Assembly: GCA_021736335.1 (NCBI GenBank)
Contig: JAIPGC010000006.1
Span: 1 to 41,145, forward strand
From: Acholeplasmataceae bacterium
GTDB lineage: Bacteria > Bacillota_I > Bacilli_A > Acholeplasmatales > Acholeplasmataceae
Length of the DNA stretch: 41,145 nt
Direction of reading: 5' to 3'
The notes beneath the pieces were generated by a model, which made no database searches, had not been told where the DNA came from, and saw nothing but the letters and a program-made list of their open reading frames with translations. Both the position numbers and the translations under genes were made by a program. How positions within the stretch are numbered: position 1 is the first letter of the stretch; each line of letters starts with the position of its first letter. Positions 1 to 10,711 of the stretch are shown here, in pieces.

Positions 1-1692
1 ATTATAATCAAAACTATGTTCAACAGGTGTTTCTTCAATTTGTGGCACATCATAAACTTTATTATCTCTTTCATTAATTGCTAAGAATGATGTGTATTTT
101 GAATCGATTTGATTTTCGATAGCTATTTTAACAATTAAAGCTTGATAACCTTCTGTTTTTATTAAATCCCTATTCATCAATGATTCGTAATAACCTATTT
201 TACAGGTTGCGAAGACTTTATTCAATTCAAGATCAGTAGTTTTGATTTCTTCTTTCTTGATGACTACTGGTGTGCCATCAACCGTTATAACAATATCTTC
301 TGTAAGACTATCAAGTTTTAATATAGCTGTCCAATATTCATAATTAAATAATGTGTCGGAATAGATATAACGATCTAATTCTTTATCATTTGTTGTGAGT
401 TTTACTTTAGCTGAAATTGCACCATTGATATTAGAGAAAGCTCTGATTAGTTTGTTTGTATAATTATCTTCGTCAGGTGCAAAATAATAGGCTTTACCAT
501 GTCCCACTTTTGAAATCTTATCTAAGAATGAAGCATTAACATTCATATCTAGCCCAAATAAGAACAAATGGTTGTTTTGTATTTTATTTGCAATTCGATC
601 ACAAATATAATCTTCATTTCCTACTTGACCATCTGTAATTAAGATGATATTTGCATCATTTGAATATAGTAGTGATGCTTCCAATGCACTAAGTAATTCC
701 GTTCCACCCATATCTGCAGAGAGTGTACTTATATAATCATTTAATTCTCTTCTTACATTACGGACAATTTTTAATGAATTAAACAGCGCAATATGATGCC
801 TTCCAAATGAGATTATTTCGATTAAGTCATCTACTTCTAATTGGGCTAACACGGCTTTCAGCAAATCTTTTACTGCATTTATATTTCTTCCTTCCATTGA
901 ACCCGATCTATCAATAACAAATACATATTTTTTTTGAACTCTTTCATTTGGTTCTTGTAATTTAGGCATTAAGTCAATTAATAGATACTGTCCATTAACA
1001 AGTGCAGTTGTTTTAAATTCTTTGTTTAGTTCGATTGCTAATTTAAAGTCACGATTCAAACGATTGTTTAAACTAATCACTTGTTTATCATTAATAACTT
1101 TAATCTTATGCGAGCTTGAGTTAACATCTTTAACTGATAAATTTTCTTCAATATTCACTATAAAATCGCAAGTATAACTTACTTTGTCTTCTCTTGCTAA
1201 ACTATTTGAAATAACATCGTTATATCTTTGTCCTACTAGAGTTGGTACTAATATATCAATTTGATTGTCATAAACATCGCACATTTCAATGTAATTAATC
1301 GTGATTTTAATAAGCTCATCTGGCATTACACGACCCAAAGATAATTTAAAAATATTAGAATCGAATCTTTCCATCAAATAAGCAGAATCACCTTTAGCGA
1401 TTGCATGTTGATACTCTTTATTAGCTTGTTGTTTTTCCTTGACTACTCCTTTTATAACTTTATCACCAATGGTTGCTATGAAAGATGTTACAGTTGCATT
1501 AGCTTTTAAAGGAAATGTATAGTATATTTCAATAGATTTATCCTTATTTAAATTTAAATACTCCTGCTCAACTTTCCAAGTATTAAACTTACCAACTATA
1601 TTGCCTGCATAAATAACTTTGGTCAGTGATATATTACTTTCTTCATCTAAAATATTATAGAGCACTTCTTGTTTATTTACTTCATTTTCCAT
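1..1692 (-). CDS. VIT domain / von Willebrand factor A domain protein (3' end outside window)
   Basis: The frame is open from an ATG at 1692 to the window edge (564 codons), so the C-terminus is missing. An SD (AAAAGGAGA) lies just upstream of the ATG. Residues about 10-130 resemble a VIT domain. Residues about 255-430 form a VWA domain with an intact MIDAS: D261-R-S-G-S, a later GGTE threonine and an ITDG aspartate. Proteins of this kind bind divalent metal and protein ligands. No signal peptide or membrane segment is visible in the N-terminal part, so a cytoplasmic location is likely. It starts 12 bases after the MerR gene and is probably cotranscribed with it. The cellular role is unknown; the domain call is good. 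Confidence 0.8.
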   Translation of the reverse strand, partial: MENEVNKQEVLYNILDEESNISLTKVIYAGNIVGKFNTWKVEQEYLNLNKDKSIEIYYTFPLKANATVTSFIATIGDKVIKGVVKEKQQANKEYQHAIAKGDSAYLMERFDSNIFKLSLGRVMPDELIKITINYIEMCDVYDNQIDILVPTLVGQRYNDVISNSLAREDKVSYTCDFIVNIEENLSVKDVNSSSHKIKVINDKQVISLNNRLNRDFKLAIELNKEFKTTALVNGQYLLIDLMPKLQEPNERVQKKYVFVIDRSGSMEGRNINAVKDLLKAVLAQLEVDDLIEIISFGRHHIALFNSLKIVRNVRRELNDYISTLSADMGGTELLSALEASLLYSNDANIILITDGQVGNEDYICDRIANKIQNNHLFLFGLDMNVNASFLDKISKVGHGKAYYFAPDEDNYTNKLIRAFSNINGAISAKVKLTTNDKELDRYIYSDTLFNYEYWTAILKLDSLTEDIVITVDGTPVVIKKEEIKTTDLELNKVFATCKIGYYESLMNRDLIKTEGYQALIVKIAIENQIDSKYTSFLAINERDNKVYDVPQIEETPVEHSFDYN

Positions 1693-1704
1693 TGATTTCT
1701 CCTT

Positions 1705-2103
1705 TTAGATATTATTGATTATTTTTTTAATGTAGTTGACTAATGTTTCAACTTTTTCCTTATCCAATACATCTTCTCTTACGCTTAATTCTATCCCAGG
1801 TATAACCAGTACTTTTCGAAATAGAGACTCTGTATCACTTTTATGAATGTCTTCTTTTAAATTAATATCAACATCCTTCTCCCCTTTGAGCAGTTTTTCT
1901 CTAATGACATCAAGCGGTAAATATTTTTCTTGATATGCTTTAATTAATTTAAGTTCTTTCAGGTTAATTTCTGAATAGTAACTGTACATACCATCCTCTA
2001 TAGGTGGTGTCAGTAAGCCTTTGCTTACATAATATCTAATAGTTCTTACAGTAACCCCAGCAGCTTCAGCCAGTTCACTGATTTTATATTTAGTTTTATC
2101 CAT
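1705..2103 (-). CDS. MerR-family transcriptional regulator
   Basis: A 132-residue protein with an N-terminal MerR winged-helix domain. Residues 7-33 contain ISELAEAAGVTVRTIRYY followed by VSKGLL, the standard helix-turn-helix plus first wing. A helical region and a short C-terminal segment follow, with no cysteine cluster, so it is not an obvious metal-sensing MerR. The SD GTGAGGT precedes the ATG. A consensus promoter lies just upstream, and the VIT/VWA gene follows 12 bases downstream. The pair most likely forms an operon that the regulator controls (inference). The ligand is not recognisable. Confidence 0.85.
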   Translation of the reverse strand: MDKTKYKISELAEAAGVTVRTIRYYVSKGLLTPPIEDGMYSYYSEINLKELKLIKAYQEKYLPLDVIREKLLKGEKDVDINLKEDIHKSDTESLFRKVLVIPGIELSVREDVLDKEKVETLVNYIKKIINNI

Positions 2104-2148
2104 GCTTTTACCTCACTTCCAATCAATTTCATTTGTACTAACAATCAT

Positions 2149-2176
2149 ATTATACACTATTACGTTACATTGTCAA
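2149..2176 (-). promoter_or_regulatory. Sigma-A-type promoter for the merR-VIT/VWA operon
   Basis: Read on the minus strand, TTGACA (2171-2176) and TATAAT (2149-2154) are both perfect matches, separated by 16 bases. It sits about 45 bases before the MerR start codon. MerR proteins often act on the spacer, but no clear dyad is visible here. Confidence 0.75.
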
Positions 2177-2587
2177 TAGTTTTTTTAAAATTTTTATTTT
2201 GTATAGGGTTATTGTGCTAGACCAAACTATAGACGTTGAAAATTATCCGGGTTAGAAAACACCAGAAACACCGAAAACACCGGTGTTTTTTTATAAGAGG
2301 ATGCCTAGATATTCATACCTCTGAATTTTAGCATTTACTACACAAAACTCCAAGAAGCTCCAAGGGTCCATAGTTTTTTTGGATTTTGGTAAGTTACTGA
2401 TGCTGATCTAATAACAAACATAAACCACCTATGAACTATTAGGCTTTATAGACGTGTTAAATCCCTCTATTCTAGTAGAATGAAACACACGGGTTAGTTG
2501 TCGACTTTTGGGGTACACCCCTAGAAGTTCTGTGCATTTTAGGTACCAAACACTGATTTTAGTTAAAAAACACCCTTTTATTAAGTG
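2177..2587. other. Gene-poor intergenic stretch
   Basis: No convincing gene is present. The stretch contains the orphan plus-strand hairpin at 2257-2292. It also holds related segments ACTATAGAC (about 2226) and, inverted, GTCCATAGT (about 2368), plus TATAGACGT again near 2450. Short open stretches, such as about 25 codons ending in a stop near 2550, look like decayed coding sequence but match nothing I recognise. It is best read as remnants of a lost gene or mobile element. Confidence 0.4.
2257..2292 (+). terminator. Orphan plus-strand terminator with triplicated AAACACC
   Basis: Three copies of AAACACC (2257-2263, 2266-2272, 2275-2281) are followed by GGTGTTT (2282-2288) and a T-run to 2292. 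The second copy can pair with GGTGTTT across a 9-base loop. The polarity is plus strand, but no plus-strand gene lies upstream in the window. Confidence 0.5.
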
Positions 2588-2616
2588 AAAAAGTTGATAT
2601 TTTCCATCAACTTTTT
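2588..2616 (-). terminator. Terminator hairpin downstream of the CotH-like gene
   Basis: A perfect 11-base stem (AAAAAGTTGAT / ATCAACTTTTT) surrounds the loop ATTTTCC. The outer stem provides a U-rich end in either direction. It lies about 90 bases past the stop of the minus-strand CotH-like gene and is the likely end of that transcript. Confidence 0.55.
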
Positions 2617-2659
2617 GGCTTTACTGAGGGATTTATATACAAAAGTACGTGGGTAGGAA

Positions 2660-2695
2660 TGGTGCCGAAAATAGGACTCATACCTACGACCTATC
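2660..2695 (-). pseudogene. Decayed 3' end of a tRNA gene
   Basis: Read on the minus strand this is tRNA-like: AGGTC, a T-arm stem GTAGG/CCTAT, then TTTTCGGCACCA, which matches an acceptor 3' strand with encoded CCA at 2660-2662. The seven-base T loop reads TATGAGT instead of the usual TTCGAGT/TTCGAAT type, and no D-arm, anticodon arm or 5' acceptor strand follows in the adjacent sequence. It is a partial tRNA, such as an old attachment-site duplicate, not a working gene. Confidence 0.5.
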
Positions 2696-2705
2696 CAAAC
2701 CAACA

Positions 2706-4238
2706 CTAAACAAAAATCCCATTCAAATATTCATCCTCAAACATAATCCCATACATCCAATTAGATCTTTCATGCAAATATAACTCTAAATATGCAACTT
2801 GACCCATAAAAGTATTTTCATTCATCACTTCTTCTGGATTAGGCCATACATAAATCTCCATGATTTCCCATTTATCAAAATTACGATTTGCTTGTGTCTC
2901 AATAGATTCAGAAAGAATAGGAATCATATCATAGACCTCTGGTAACACATCATAAAATATATCATTAAATCTTTCTCTAAACTGTAATCTAAGTTCTGGA
3001 ACATCCATCATCAATTTAAATAATCTATTTTTATATGCCTTCATGCCGTAAAAATTTTCAGGTCCATAATCGATATAATCTGCATTTCCTATTGCGAAAT
3101 CAAAATCCCATAGTGGTCCTGGTCTTAAAGGTCCACCAGCTTCCTTATAATAAAATACACTTGAGTACCCCACATCAACATTTTTCATCAACTCATGCAT
3201 GATAAAGAAATCAATCCATCCAGGGACATCCATTAAAGTTTCATATCCTGATTTTGCTGCTAAGGCATTTTCAACTGATGTCATATAGCTAGTTAAGTAT
3301 TCTGCATGAACACTCGAATACTCTAAATCATCACTATCTGGTTCTTTGATATTATAGGGCTTATCAGCAACCATAAACCATTCGTCATTAAGCGTTGTAA
3401 AATTATCATAGTATCTCATATCTAACTCGAATAAATATCCAGTATCTGCAATACCAGCAATCGTTTCAACATTGAGCTTATTCTTATGAAACTCTACTTG
3501 TTCAGTTAAAACATATAACCCCATATAAACTGTATTGATATAGAGTTCAACAAATCTGGTTTCCAATGTATAACTTAAGTTATCTAGCAAAATACTCATT
3601 TTATGAACCACAGCATTTCTCATCAAAGACTTATCAGCATATTCAGCTAACAGAACATAGTTCTTCGCTTCTGGCATGCCAAAAATAGACGTATTTTCAT
3701 CAAATCTCAATCTAAAGGGCTTCTTAGGATATGAAAACCAAGTCGAATTACCTCTACCTCTTATTTGAGCTGCACTTGTATCAACAACCGTTTCAGCAAC
3801 TCCATTTTTTGTCATAATGCCTAATACTGTAGCCTGTGTATACTCATCTAATGTAACGTTATTGACTGAGTATGGTAAATCGATATATAATTTATATCCA
3901 TTGTATCCGGAATCATCAGCTAGCAAATGAATGGTCTTAGTAAACTCTGCTGTTTGATTCCCTTTACTAATGATGTAATTGAGTTCTACATCCTGATCAT
4001 AAAAAGGTGATTCATAGATAAACTCACCCTCACCAAAACTCACGTCATGATACTCAAAAGACACTTCTACATCATCAAATGTGGGTAGAGCAAAGTTTGT
4101 ATTGATTGTATCAGGAATTGCTGCTAGAATTTCATTAGATCTCTCTTCAAATAACAGATCATAATCAACCGTTTCGCAACCAAAAATCCCAAAACTCATG
4201 GCTACAATCATAATCATCATTGTAATTTTCTTCATCAT
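2706..4238 (-). CDS. CotH-like (spore-coat H kinase fold) lipoprotein
   Basis: A 510-residue protein. The N-terminus is a lipoprotein signal, with a hydrophobic stretch ending FGIFG-C21, so it should be anchored outside the membrane. The CotH core begins about residue 159 with IRGRGNSTW and KKPFRLRFD. It continues with an NYVLLAEYADKSLMRN stretch (193-208), a VYMGLYVLTEQVE stretch (237-249) and the acidic motif GPLWDFDFAIGN (374-385), which corresponds to the metal/ATP-binding part of CotH kinases. Family members are atypical protein kinases or polysaccharide-associated surface proteins; the target here is unknown. Its SD (AGGAGA, 4240-4245) lies three bases after the U-tract of the ATP operon terminator, leaving no room for a separate promoter. 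Confidence 0.85.
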   Translation of the reverse strand: MMKKITMMIMIVAMSFGIFGCETVDYDLLFEERSNEILAAIPDTINTNFALPTFDDVEVSFEYHDVSFGEGEFIYESPFYDQDVELNYIISKGNQTAEFTKTIHLLADDSGYNGYKLYIDLPYSVNNVTLDEYTQATVLGIMTKNGVAETVVDTSAAQIRGRGNSTWFSYPKKPFRLRFDENTSIFGMPEAKNYVLLAEYADKSLMRNAVVHKMSILLDNLSYTLETRFVELYINTVYMGLYVLTEQVEFHKNKLNVETIAGIADTGYLFELDMRYYDNFTTLNDEWFMVADKPYNIKEPDSDDLEYSSVHAEYLTSYMTSVENALAAKSGYETLMDVPGWIDFFIMHELMKNVDVGYSSVFYYKEAGGPLRPGPLWDFDFAIGNADYIDYGPENFYGMKAYKNRLFKLMMDVPELRLQFRERFNDIFYDVLPEVYDMIPILSESIETQANRNFDKWEIMEIYVWPNPEEVMNENTFMGQVAYLELYLHERSNWMYGIMFEDEYLNGIFV

Positions 4239-4247
4239 ATCTCCTAT

Positions 4248-4271
4248 AAAAAAGCATAGGCTTCCCTATGC
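4248..4271 (-). terminator. Terminator of the rpiB-upp-atp operon
   Basis: Minus strand: GCATAGG, loop GAAG, CCTATGC, then six U. The 7-bp GC-containing stem followed directly by the U-tract is a strong intrinsic terminator. It follows the DUF1146 gene and immediately precedes the SD of the CotH-like gene. Confidence 0.85.
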
Positions 4272-4279
4272 GTTTTCTC

Positions 4280-4486
4280 TTATAAATTATTTGTGAGCAG
4301 TTGTGACAACTTGAGCATAATCTCAGCCAAAATATGACCACCAATAAGTGCAATCAAAAAATATGCCGCCTTAATTTCCCAAATCTTCATCTTTTCGAAT
4401 TTGTTTTCAATATGAAGTGCTCTCAAGATTCTTAGATTGAGAGCGAAGAAAACGGTCAAGGATACAAAATAAATGAGTTCATCCAT
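4280..4486 (-). CDS. DUF1146 / YwzB-like small membrane protein
   Basis: A 68-residue protein with two hydrophobic segments (about 3-20 and 40-62) separated by a basic stretch (NKFEKMKIWEIKAAY). Length, topology and position directly after atpC match the DUF1146 family seen next to the ATP operon in Bacillus and relatives. The function is not known. It lies 12 bases after atpC and just before the operon terminator, so it is expressed with the ATP synthase. The SD GGAGGT precedes the ATG. Confidence 0.75.
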   Translation of the reverse strand: MDELIYFVSLTVFFALNLRILRALHIENKFEKMKIWEIKAAYFLIALIGGHILAEIMLKLSQLLTNNL

Positions 4487-4498
4487 TTAAAATACCTC

Positions 4499-6282
<1,784 letters not shown>

Positions 6283-7125
6283 TTACACGTTGGAGCCATT
6301 GATAACATCAATGATCTCACTTGTGATTTCTTGCTGTCTTGCTCTATGATAAATCGTATGCAGTCTTTCAACAATCTCATTCGCATTATCAGTCGCACTT
6401 TTCATCGCGATCATTCGCGATGCATGTTCACTCAGCTTGGCATCAGCCAAAGCAGTGAATATACTGCTTTCAATATAAATATTAATCGTATGATCTAGCA
6501 CAATTTCAGGTGCTGTATCATAAATAAATTCTCTTTTAGGCTCATCTGTTTCTTCAAAGATCACAGGCAAAATAGTTCTGTTCTTCACAACTTGAGTCGC
6601 TGTATTGATATAGTGATTGTAAAATAAAATGACTTCATCAATACTCTTTTGCATAAAGACGTCTTTAATTAAATCTGCATAGTGTCTAAAATACATGGTC
6701 GTTATATCATCACGATTGTAGATAATCTCTTGATTAACCATAGGCAACTTTCTTTTTTGTGCAAAATAGAACCCTTTTTTTCCAAGAACGAAGACACGAT
6801 AATTCTCTTTTTTCATATCTTTAACTTCATCTAAAAATGCTTTGAATAATTGAGAATGATAACTACCTGCAAGTCCGCGATCACTGGTGACTAAAACATA
6901 CAACTTCGTTTTGCCTTCATTGATGGTTGTTAATCGGTGCTCTTCTTCAATATTTTGATTGGCATAATCTAAGATGCCATGAAGCTTAACAACAAAATCT
7001 CTTGTCGTATTAAGAAGTAAAGAAGATTTTTTTATTTTGGATAAGGCAATATTATGCATTGCTTGAGTAATGGAGGCAGTTTTCTCAATGGCCTGCATTC
7101 TCAGTTTAATATCCTTTAAGCTCAT
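6283..7125 (-). CDS. atpG: ATP synthase F1 gamma subunit
   Basis: A 280-residue rotor shaft subunit. The N-terminal helix (LKDIKLRMQAIEKTASITQAM) and the C-terminal helix with ALADAKLSEHASRMIAMKSATDNA are the two coiled-coil strands. VLVTSDRGLAGSYH is the conserved central Rossmann-like motif. It lies one base after atpA and 15 bases before atpD, in the standard A-G-D-C order. Confidence 0.97.
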   Translation of the reverse strand: MSLKDIKLRMQAIEKTASITQAMHNIALSKIKKSSLLLNTTRDFVVKLHGILDYANQNIEEEHRLTTINEGKTKLYVLVTSDRGLAGSYHSQLFKAFLDEVKDMKKENYRVFVLGKKGFYFAQKRKLPMVNQEIIYNRDDITTMYFRHYADLIKDVFMQKSIDEVILFYNHYINTATQVVKNRTILPVIFEETDEPKREFIYDTAPEIVLDHTINIYIESSIFTALADAKLSEHASRMIAMKSATDNANEIVERLHTIYHRARQQEITSEIIDVINGSNV

Positions 7126-7126
7126 A

Positions 7127-8632
7127 CTAAATCATCCTCTTAAGCTTATTAATAAATTCATCGAGTTCCTTAGCATTGGGAAGTGTTTTGGTTTCTACTA
7201 AATGCTTATATAATTTTTGACCAAGGTCATTCATGTGAAGACCTTGATTGATTTCTTTTTCTAATAATTTGACATGATCAATATCTAGATCATCCATAAG
7301 TCCAGTTGAAAGAGCATAAATCGTTACGATTTGTGTTGGCATTTCAATTAATTCATGAACATCCTGTTTCAATATCTCAACAGTCTTTCTACCACGTTCA
7401 AGTCTTCTCTTCGCACTAGCATCAAGATCAGAGCCAAACTGAGCAAATGATTCAAGTTCTCTGAAGTTAGCTAAATTGATACGAACTGTACCTGATACTT
7501 TCTTCATGCCTTTCCATTGAGCAGCACCACCGACACGAGATACAGAAAGTCCCGCACTAATTGCTGGACGAATGCCTGAATAGAATAATTCAGCTTCTAA
7601 GAAAATTTGACCATCGGTAATAGAAATAACATTGGTTGGAATATAAGCTGAAATATCTCCAGCTTTTGTTTCAATGATTGGCAATGCCGTAATTGATCCT
7701 CCACCTAATTTATCATTAAGGCGTGCAGATCTTTCGAGAAGTCTAGAATGAAGATAGAAGACATCTCCTGGATATGCTTCACGTCCTGGTGGACGACGAA
7801 GGAGAAGTGATAATTCGCGATATGCAACAGCATGTTTCGATAGATCATCATAAACAATCAAAACATCTTTGCCTTGTTCCATGAAGTATTCACCCATGGT
7901 AACACCAGCAAAAGGCGCAAGATAGAGTAACGTTCCTTCTCTAGATGCTCCAGCAGTTACGACGATTGTATATTCCATTGCTTGATGTTGTGATAGTAAT
8001 TGAACCAGTGTTGAGACACTGGATTCTTTTTGACCTATAGCAACATAGATACAAATAACATTCTTTCCTTTTTGGTTAAGAATGGTGTCTACTGCAAGTG
8101 TGGTCTTCCCTGTTTGTCTGTCGCCAATAATTAATTCTCTTTGACCACGCCCAATAGGTACTAACGCATCAATAACCTTAATTCCTGTTTCCATAGAAGC
8201 ATTGATTGATCCTCTAGCCATAACACCTTGTGCTCTTCTTTCAACTGGAAGAAAGTGTTTTGCATCAATAGTTCCACCAGCATCTAGAGGTTCACCAAGT
8301 GGATTTACTACTCTACCAAGTAGTTCTTCACCTACAGGTACTTCAAAAATGCGTTTGGTTGTCTTAACCAAATCGCCTTCTTTGATTTTTTCGCTTTCTC
8401 CTAAAAGAATAACACCAACACTTAATTCTTCTAAGTTAAAAACAAGCCCCTTAACATCATGAGGAAACTCTAGGAGCTCACCCATCATAGCTTGTTGGAG
8501 ACCATAAACGATAGCAATACCATCACCTACACTTAATACCTTACCTATATTTTCTAGTTTTACGTCTTGCTCAAATGACTCAATCTGTTTCTTGATGATT
8601 TCCGTCATTTCTTGGACTTTTAGTTTCGACAA
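7127..8632 (-). CDS. atpA: ATP synthase F1 alpha subunit
   Basis: A 501-residue protein with the noncatalytic nucleotide-binding P-loop GDRQTGKTT, an upstream [20 protein letters not shown] segment and the arginine-finger region [16 protein letters not shown]-like (here [16 protein letters not shown]). It alternates with beta in the F1 hexamer. It lies 13 bases after atpH and one base before atpG. Confidence 0.98.
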   Translation of the reverse strand: MSKLKVQEMTEIIKKQIESFEQDVKLENIGKVLSVGDGIAIVYGLQQAMMGELLEFPHDVKGLVFNLEELSVGVILLGESEKIKEGDLVKTTKRIFEVPVGEELLGRVVNPLGEPLDAGGTIDAKHFLPVERRAQGVMARGSINASMETGIKVIDALVPIGRGQRELIIGDRQTGKTTLAVDTILNQKGKNVICIYVAIGQKESSVSTLVQLLSQHQAMEYTIVVTAGASREGTLLYLAPFAGVTMGEYFMEQGKDVLIVYDDLSKHAVAYRELSLLLRRPPGREAYPGDVFYLHSRLLERSARLNDKLGGGSITALPIIETKAGDISAYIPTNVISITDGQIFLEAELFYSGIRPAISAGLSVSRVGGAAQWKGMKKVSGTVRINLANFRELESFAQFGSDLDASAKRRLERGRKTVEILKQDVHELIEMPTQIVTIYALSTGLMDDLDIDHVKLLEKEINQGLHMNDLGQKLYKHLVETKTLPNAKELDEFINKLKRMI

Positions 8633-8645
8633 TTCCTACACCACC

Positions 8646-9158
8646 TTAAATCGTTGTATATAATTCTTTGAGTTCACGTGCAATAGAGCGATCAAGTGAT
8701 TGCCCTTGATGAACAATCTTGATACCTCCAAGTAAATGCTCATCAATCGTAATATTGAAATCGAGTTTCTGTTTTGGAAAACGTGGTTGAATCACTTTTT
8801 TTAATGTTTCTTCTTGTTCCTTTGTAATCGGTATAGCTGAATAAATATGAAGATGTGCGATGCCTTGGTATTTTCTCGACATATGAAGCCATTCTTGATA
8901 GATTTCTAAATAGAGATGAACATGATGCTTTTGTGCAAGCATTTTTAAAAATGCTAAAAATGAGGCATCATAAGGAAGAGCATCAATCTTTTGGCTTTTC
9001 TCATCGAATGTCATCATTGGAGAATCCATCATGGAAACCCAACCCTTCAATTCTTCCATAGCATCATGAAATAATCCAAATTGTTCTGTGATGAGATCTA
9101 TTTTATCCTGATTTTCGGCAATCGCATAAAGCGCCTTCGCATAAGTTGATACGCTCAT
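8646..9158 (-). CDS. atpH: ATP synthase F1 delta subunit (OSCP)
   Basis: A 170-residue protein. It starts STYAKALYAIAEN, matching the conserved N-terminal helix of delta/OSCP, and ends with HEHLLGGIKI-like (IDEHLLGGIKIVHQGQSLDRSI), the usual C-terminal signature. It links the F1 head to the b-subunit stator. It overlaps atpF by four bases and precedes atpA. Confidence 0.95.
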   Translation of the reverse strand: MSVSTYAKALYAIAENQDKIDLITEQFGLFHDAMEELKGWVSMMDSPMMTFDEKSQKIDALPYDASFLAFLKMLAQKHHVHLYLEIYQEWLHMSRKYQGIAHLHIYSAIPITKEQEETLKKVIQPRFPKQKLDFNITIDEHLLGGIKIVHQGQSLDRSIARELKELYTTI

Positions 9159-9691
9159 CGCACTTCACTATCCCGAACAATTTCATCAATGATATCTTGA
9201 TGAACATTTTCGTCTATTTCTCTTTTAACAATCTTTTCAGCAGCAGCAAAAGCAATCTCTTTAATCGACTGCTTGATTTGCTCGTTAGCTTGAATGATTT
9301 CAAACTCTATGTCTTTTTCAGCTTGCTCTAAACGACGCTTTGCTTCTTTTTTAGCACTGACAATGAGCTCTTCTTGTTGCTTATAAGCTTCTACTGTTAA
9401 TTTTTCTTTTAATACTCTTGTTTCTTCTTTCATCAATTCATAATCTTTTTGTGATTTTTCCTGAAGTGATTGAGCTAAAGCTCGTTCTTCTGCAGCACGA
9501 TCAAGTTCTTCACTAAGTGCTTTTTGTCTAGCATCTACAAAACTTGTTACATACTTCCACAAAAATCTTTTGACGAAAAATACAAGAACAATAAAAGCAA
9601 GAATGTTAAAGATGAGAACGTCTGGACGATCAAAAACAGAATTCAATCCATTTTGAATCATCTGAGTGACTTCTTCTAGTATTTCGTTCAC
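9155..9691 (-). CDS. atpF: ATP synthase F0 b subunit
   Basis: A 178-residue protein with one N-terminal membrane helix (about residues 22-45, VLIFNILAFIVLVFFV) followed by a long charged coiled coil rich in Glu, Lys and Ala. This is the standard architecture of the peripheral stalk. It lies 17 bases after atpE and overlaps atpH by ATGA. Only one b-type gene is present, so a homodimeric stalk is expected. Confidence 0.96.
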   Translation of the reverse strand: MNEILEEVTQMIQNGLNSVFDRPDVLIFNILAFIVLVFFVKRFLWKYVTSFVDARQKALSEELDRAAEERALAQSLQEKSQKDYELMKEETRVLKEKLTVEAYKQQEELIVSAKKEAKRRLEQAEKDIEFEIIQANEQIKQSIKEIAFAAAEKIVKREIDENVHQDIIDEIVRDSEVR

Positions 9692-9708
9692 AACATCAAT
9701 TCCTTTTC

Positions 9709-10002
<294 letters not shown>

Positions 10003-10009
10003 TTATTTT

Positions 10010-10711
10010 TTAATTTATTTCTAAATCCGCATCATCAACTTTTGTTGATGCGAAGATAATAGTCAATAACACAATGACAAGCGTTTGAATCAAACCAAAC
10101 GCAACATCAAATAACAAACTTAGAACGGGTTTAATGAAAATAGCTGTCCAGCTTGCATAAAATGGCAACATCATCAATCCCCTAAATGCTAAAGTCACGA
10201 TAACTGCACCACTGGCAATATTGCCAAATAAACGTAAGGCAATCGATAAAGCAGGAGTAATATCACCAATAATGTTAAGCGGTGTCATCAATTTGAAGGG
10301 TTTGGTTAATCCACCAAAATGTTTAATGACTCCTTGACTCCTAATACCTGTAGATTGGACCACGAAGACAGCAACCAATGATAATGAGAAAGTAATTGCC
10401 GTAAAACTTGTTGGAGATTCAATATTAACAACACCTGCGATGTTAGAAATCAAAACATAGATGGCCATCGATAATGTAATTGGTGCAACATATGTCCAAT
10501 GTTTTCCTACATAACTTCTCACATAGTTATTAAAAAATGAAACAAAACTTATAAACATTGTGATGACTTTTCCTGGTCTTGCTTTTGGATCTAAATGTTT
10601 GACTTTGAGTCCAACAATCACTGAAATGATAGATAGTGATGCTATGATGATCAGTGAAGTCACAAAGTATCCAGGAAGATTTTTAAAGTATTCCAAAATT
10701 TGATTGATCAT
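10010..10711 (-). CDS. atpB: ATP synthase F0 a subunit
   Basis: A 233-residue multi-spanning membrane protein. The essential stator arginine is R160 in ALRLFGNI, and the C-terminal helix GLIQTLVIVLLTIIF is typical. The frame is open further upstream, but the ATG at 10711 is chosen because AGGAGG lies just before it and the sequence from MINQILEYF onward fits the family. The start overlaps the end of atpI by 29 bases. Subunit a forms the ion half-channels beside the c ring. Confidence 0.95.
   Translation of the reverse strand: MINQILEYFKNLPGYFVTSLIIIASLSIISVIVGLKVKHLDPKARPGKVITMFISFVSFFNNYVRSYVGKHWTYVAPITLSMAIYVLISNIAGVVNIESPTSFTAITFSLSLVAVFVVQSTGIRSQGVIKHFGGLTKPFKLMTPLNIIGDITPALSIALRLFGNIASGAVIVTLAFRGLMMLPFYASWTAIFIKPVLSLLFDVAFGLIQTLVIVLLTIIFASTKVDDADLEIN

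Noticed and set aside
2480-2580. Transposase remnant
   Set aside because: Two short open stretches look coding-like, but I cannot match either to a transposase family and no terminal repeats frame them.
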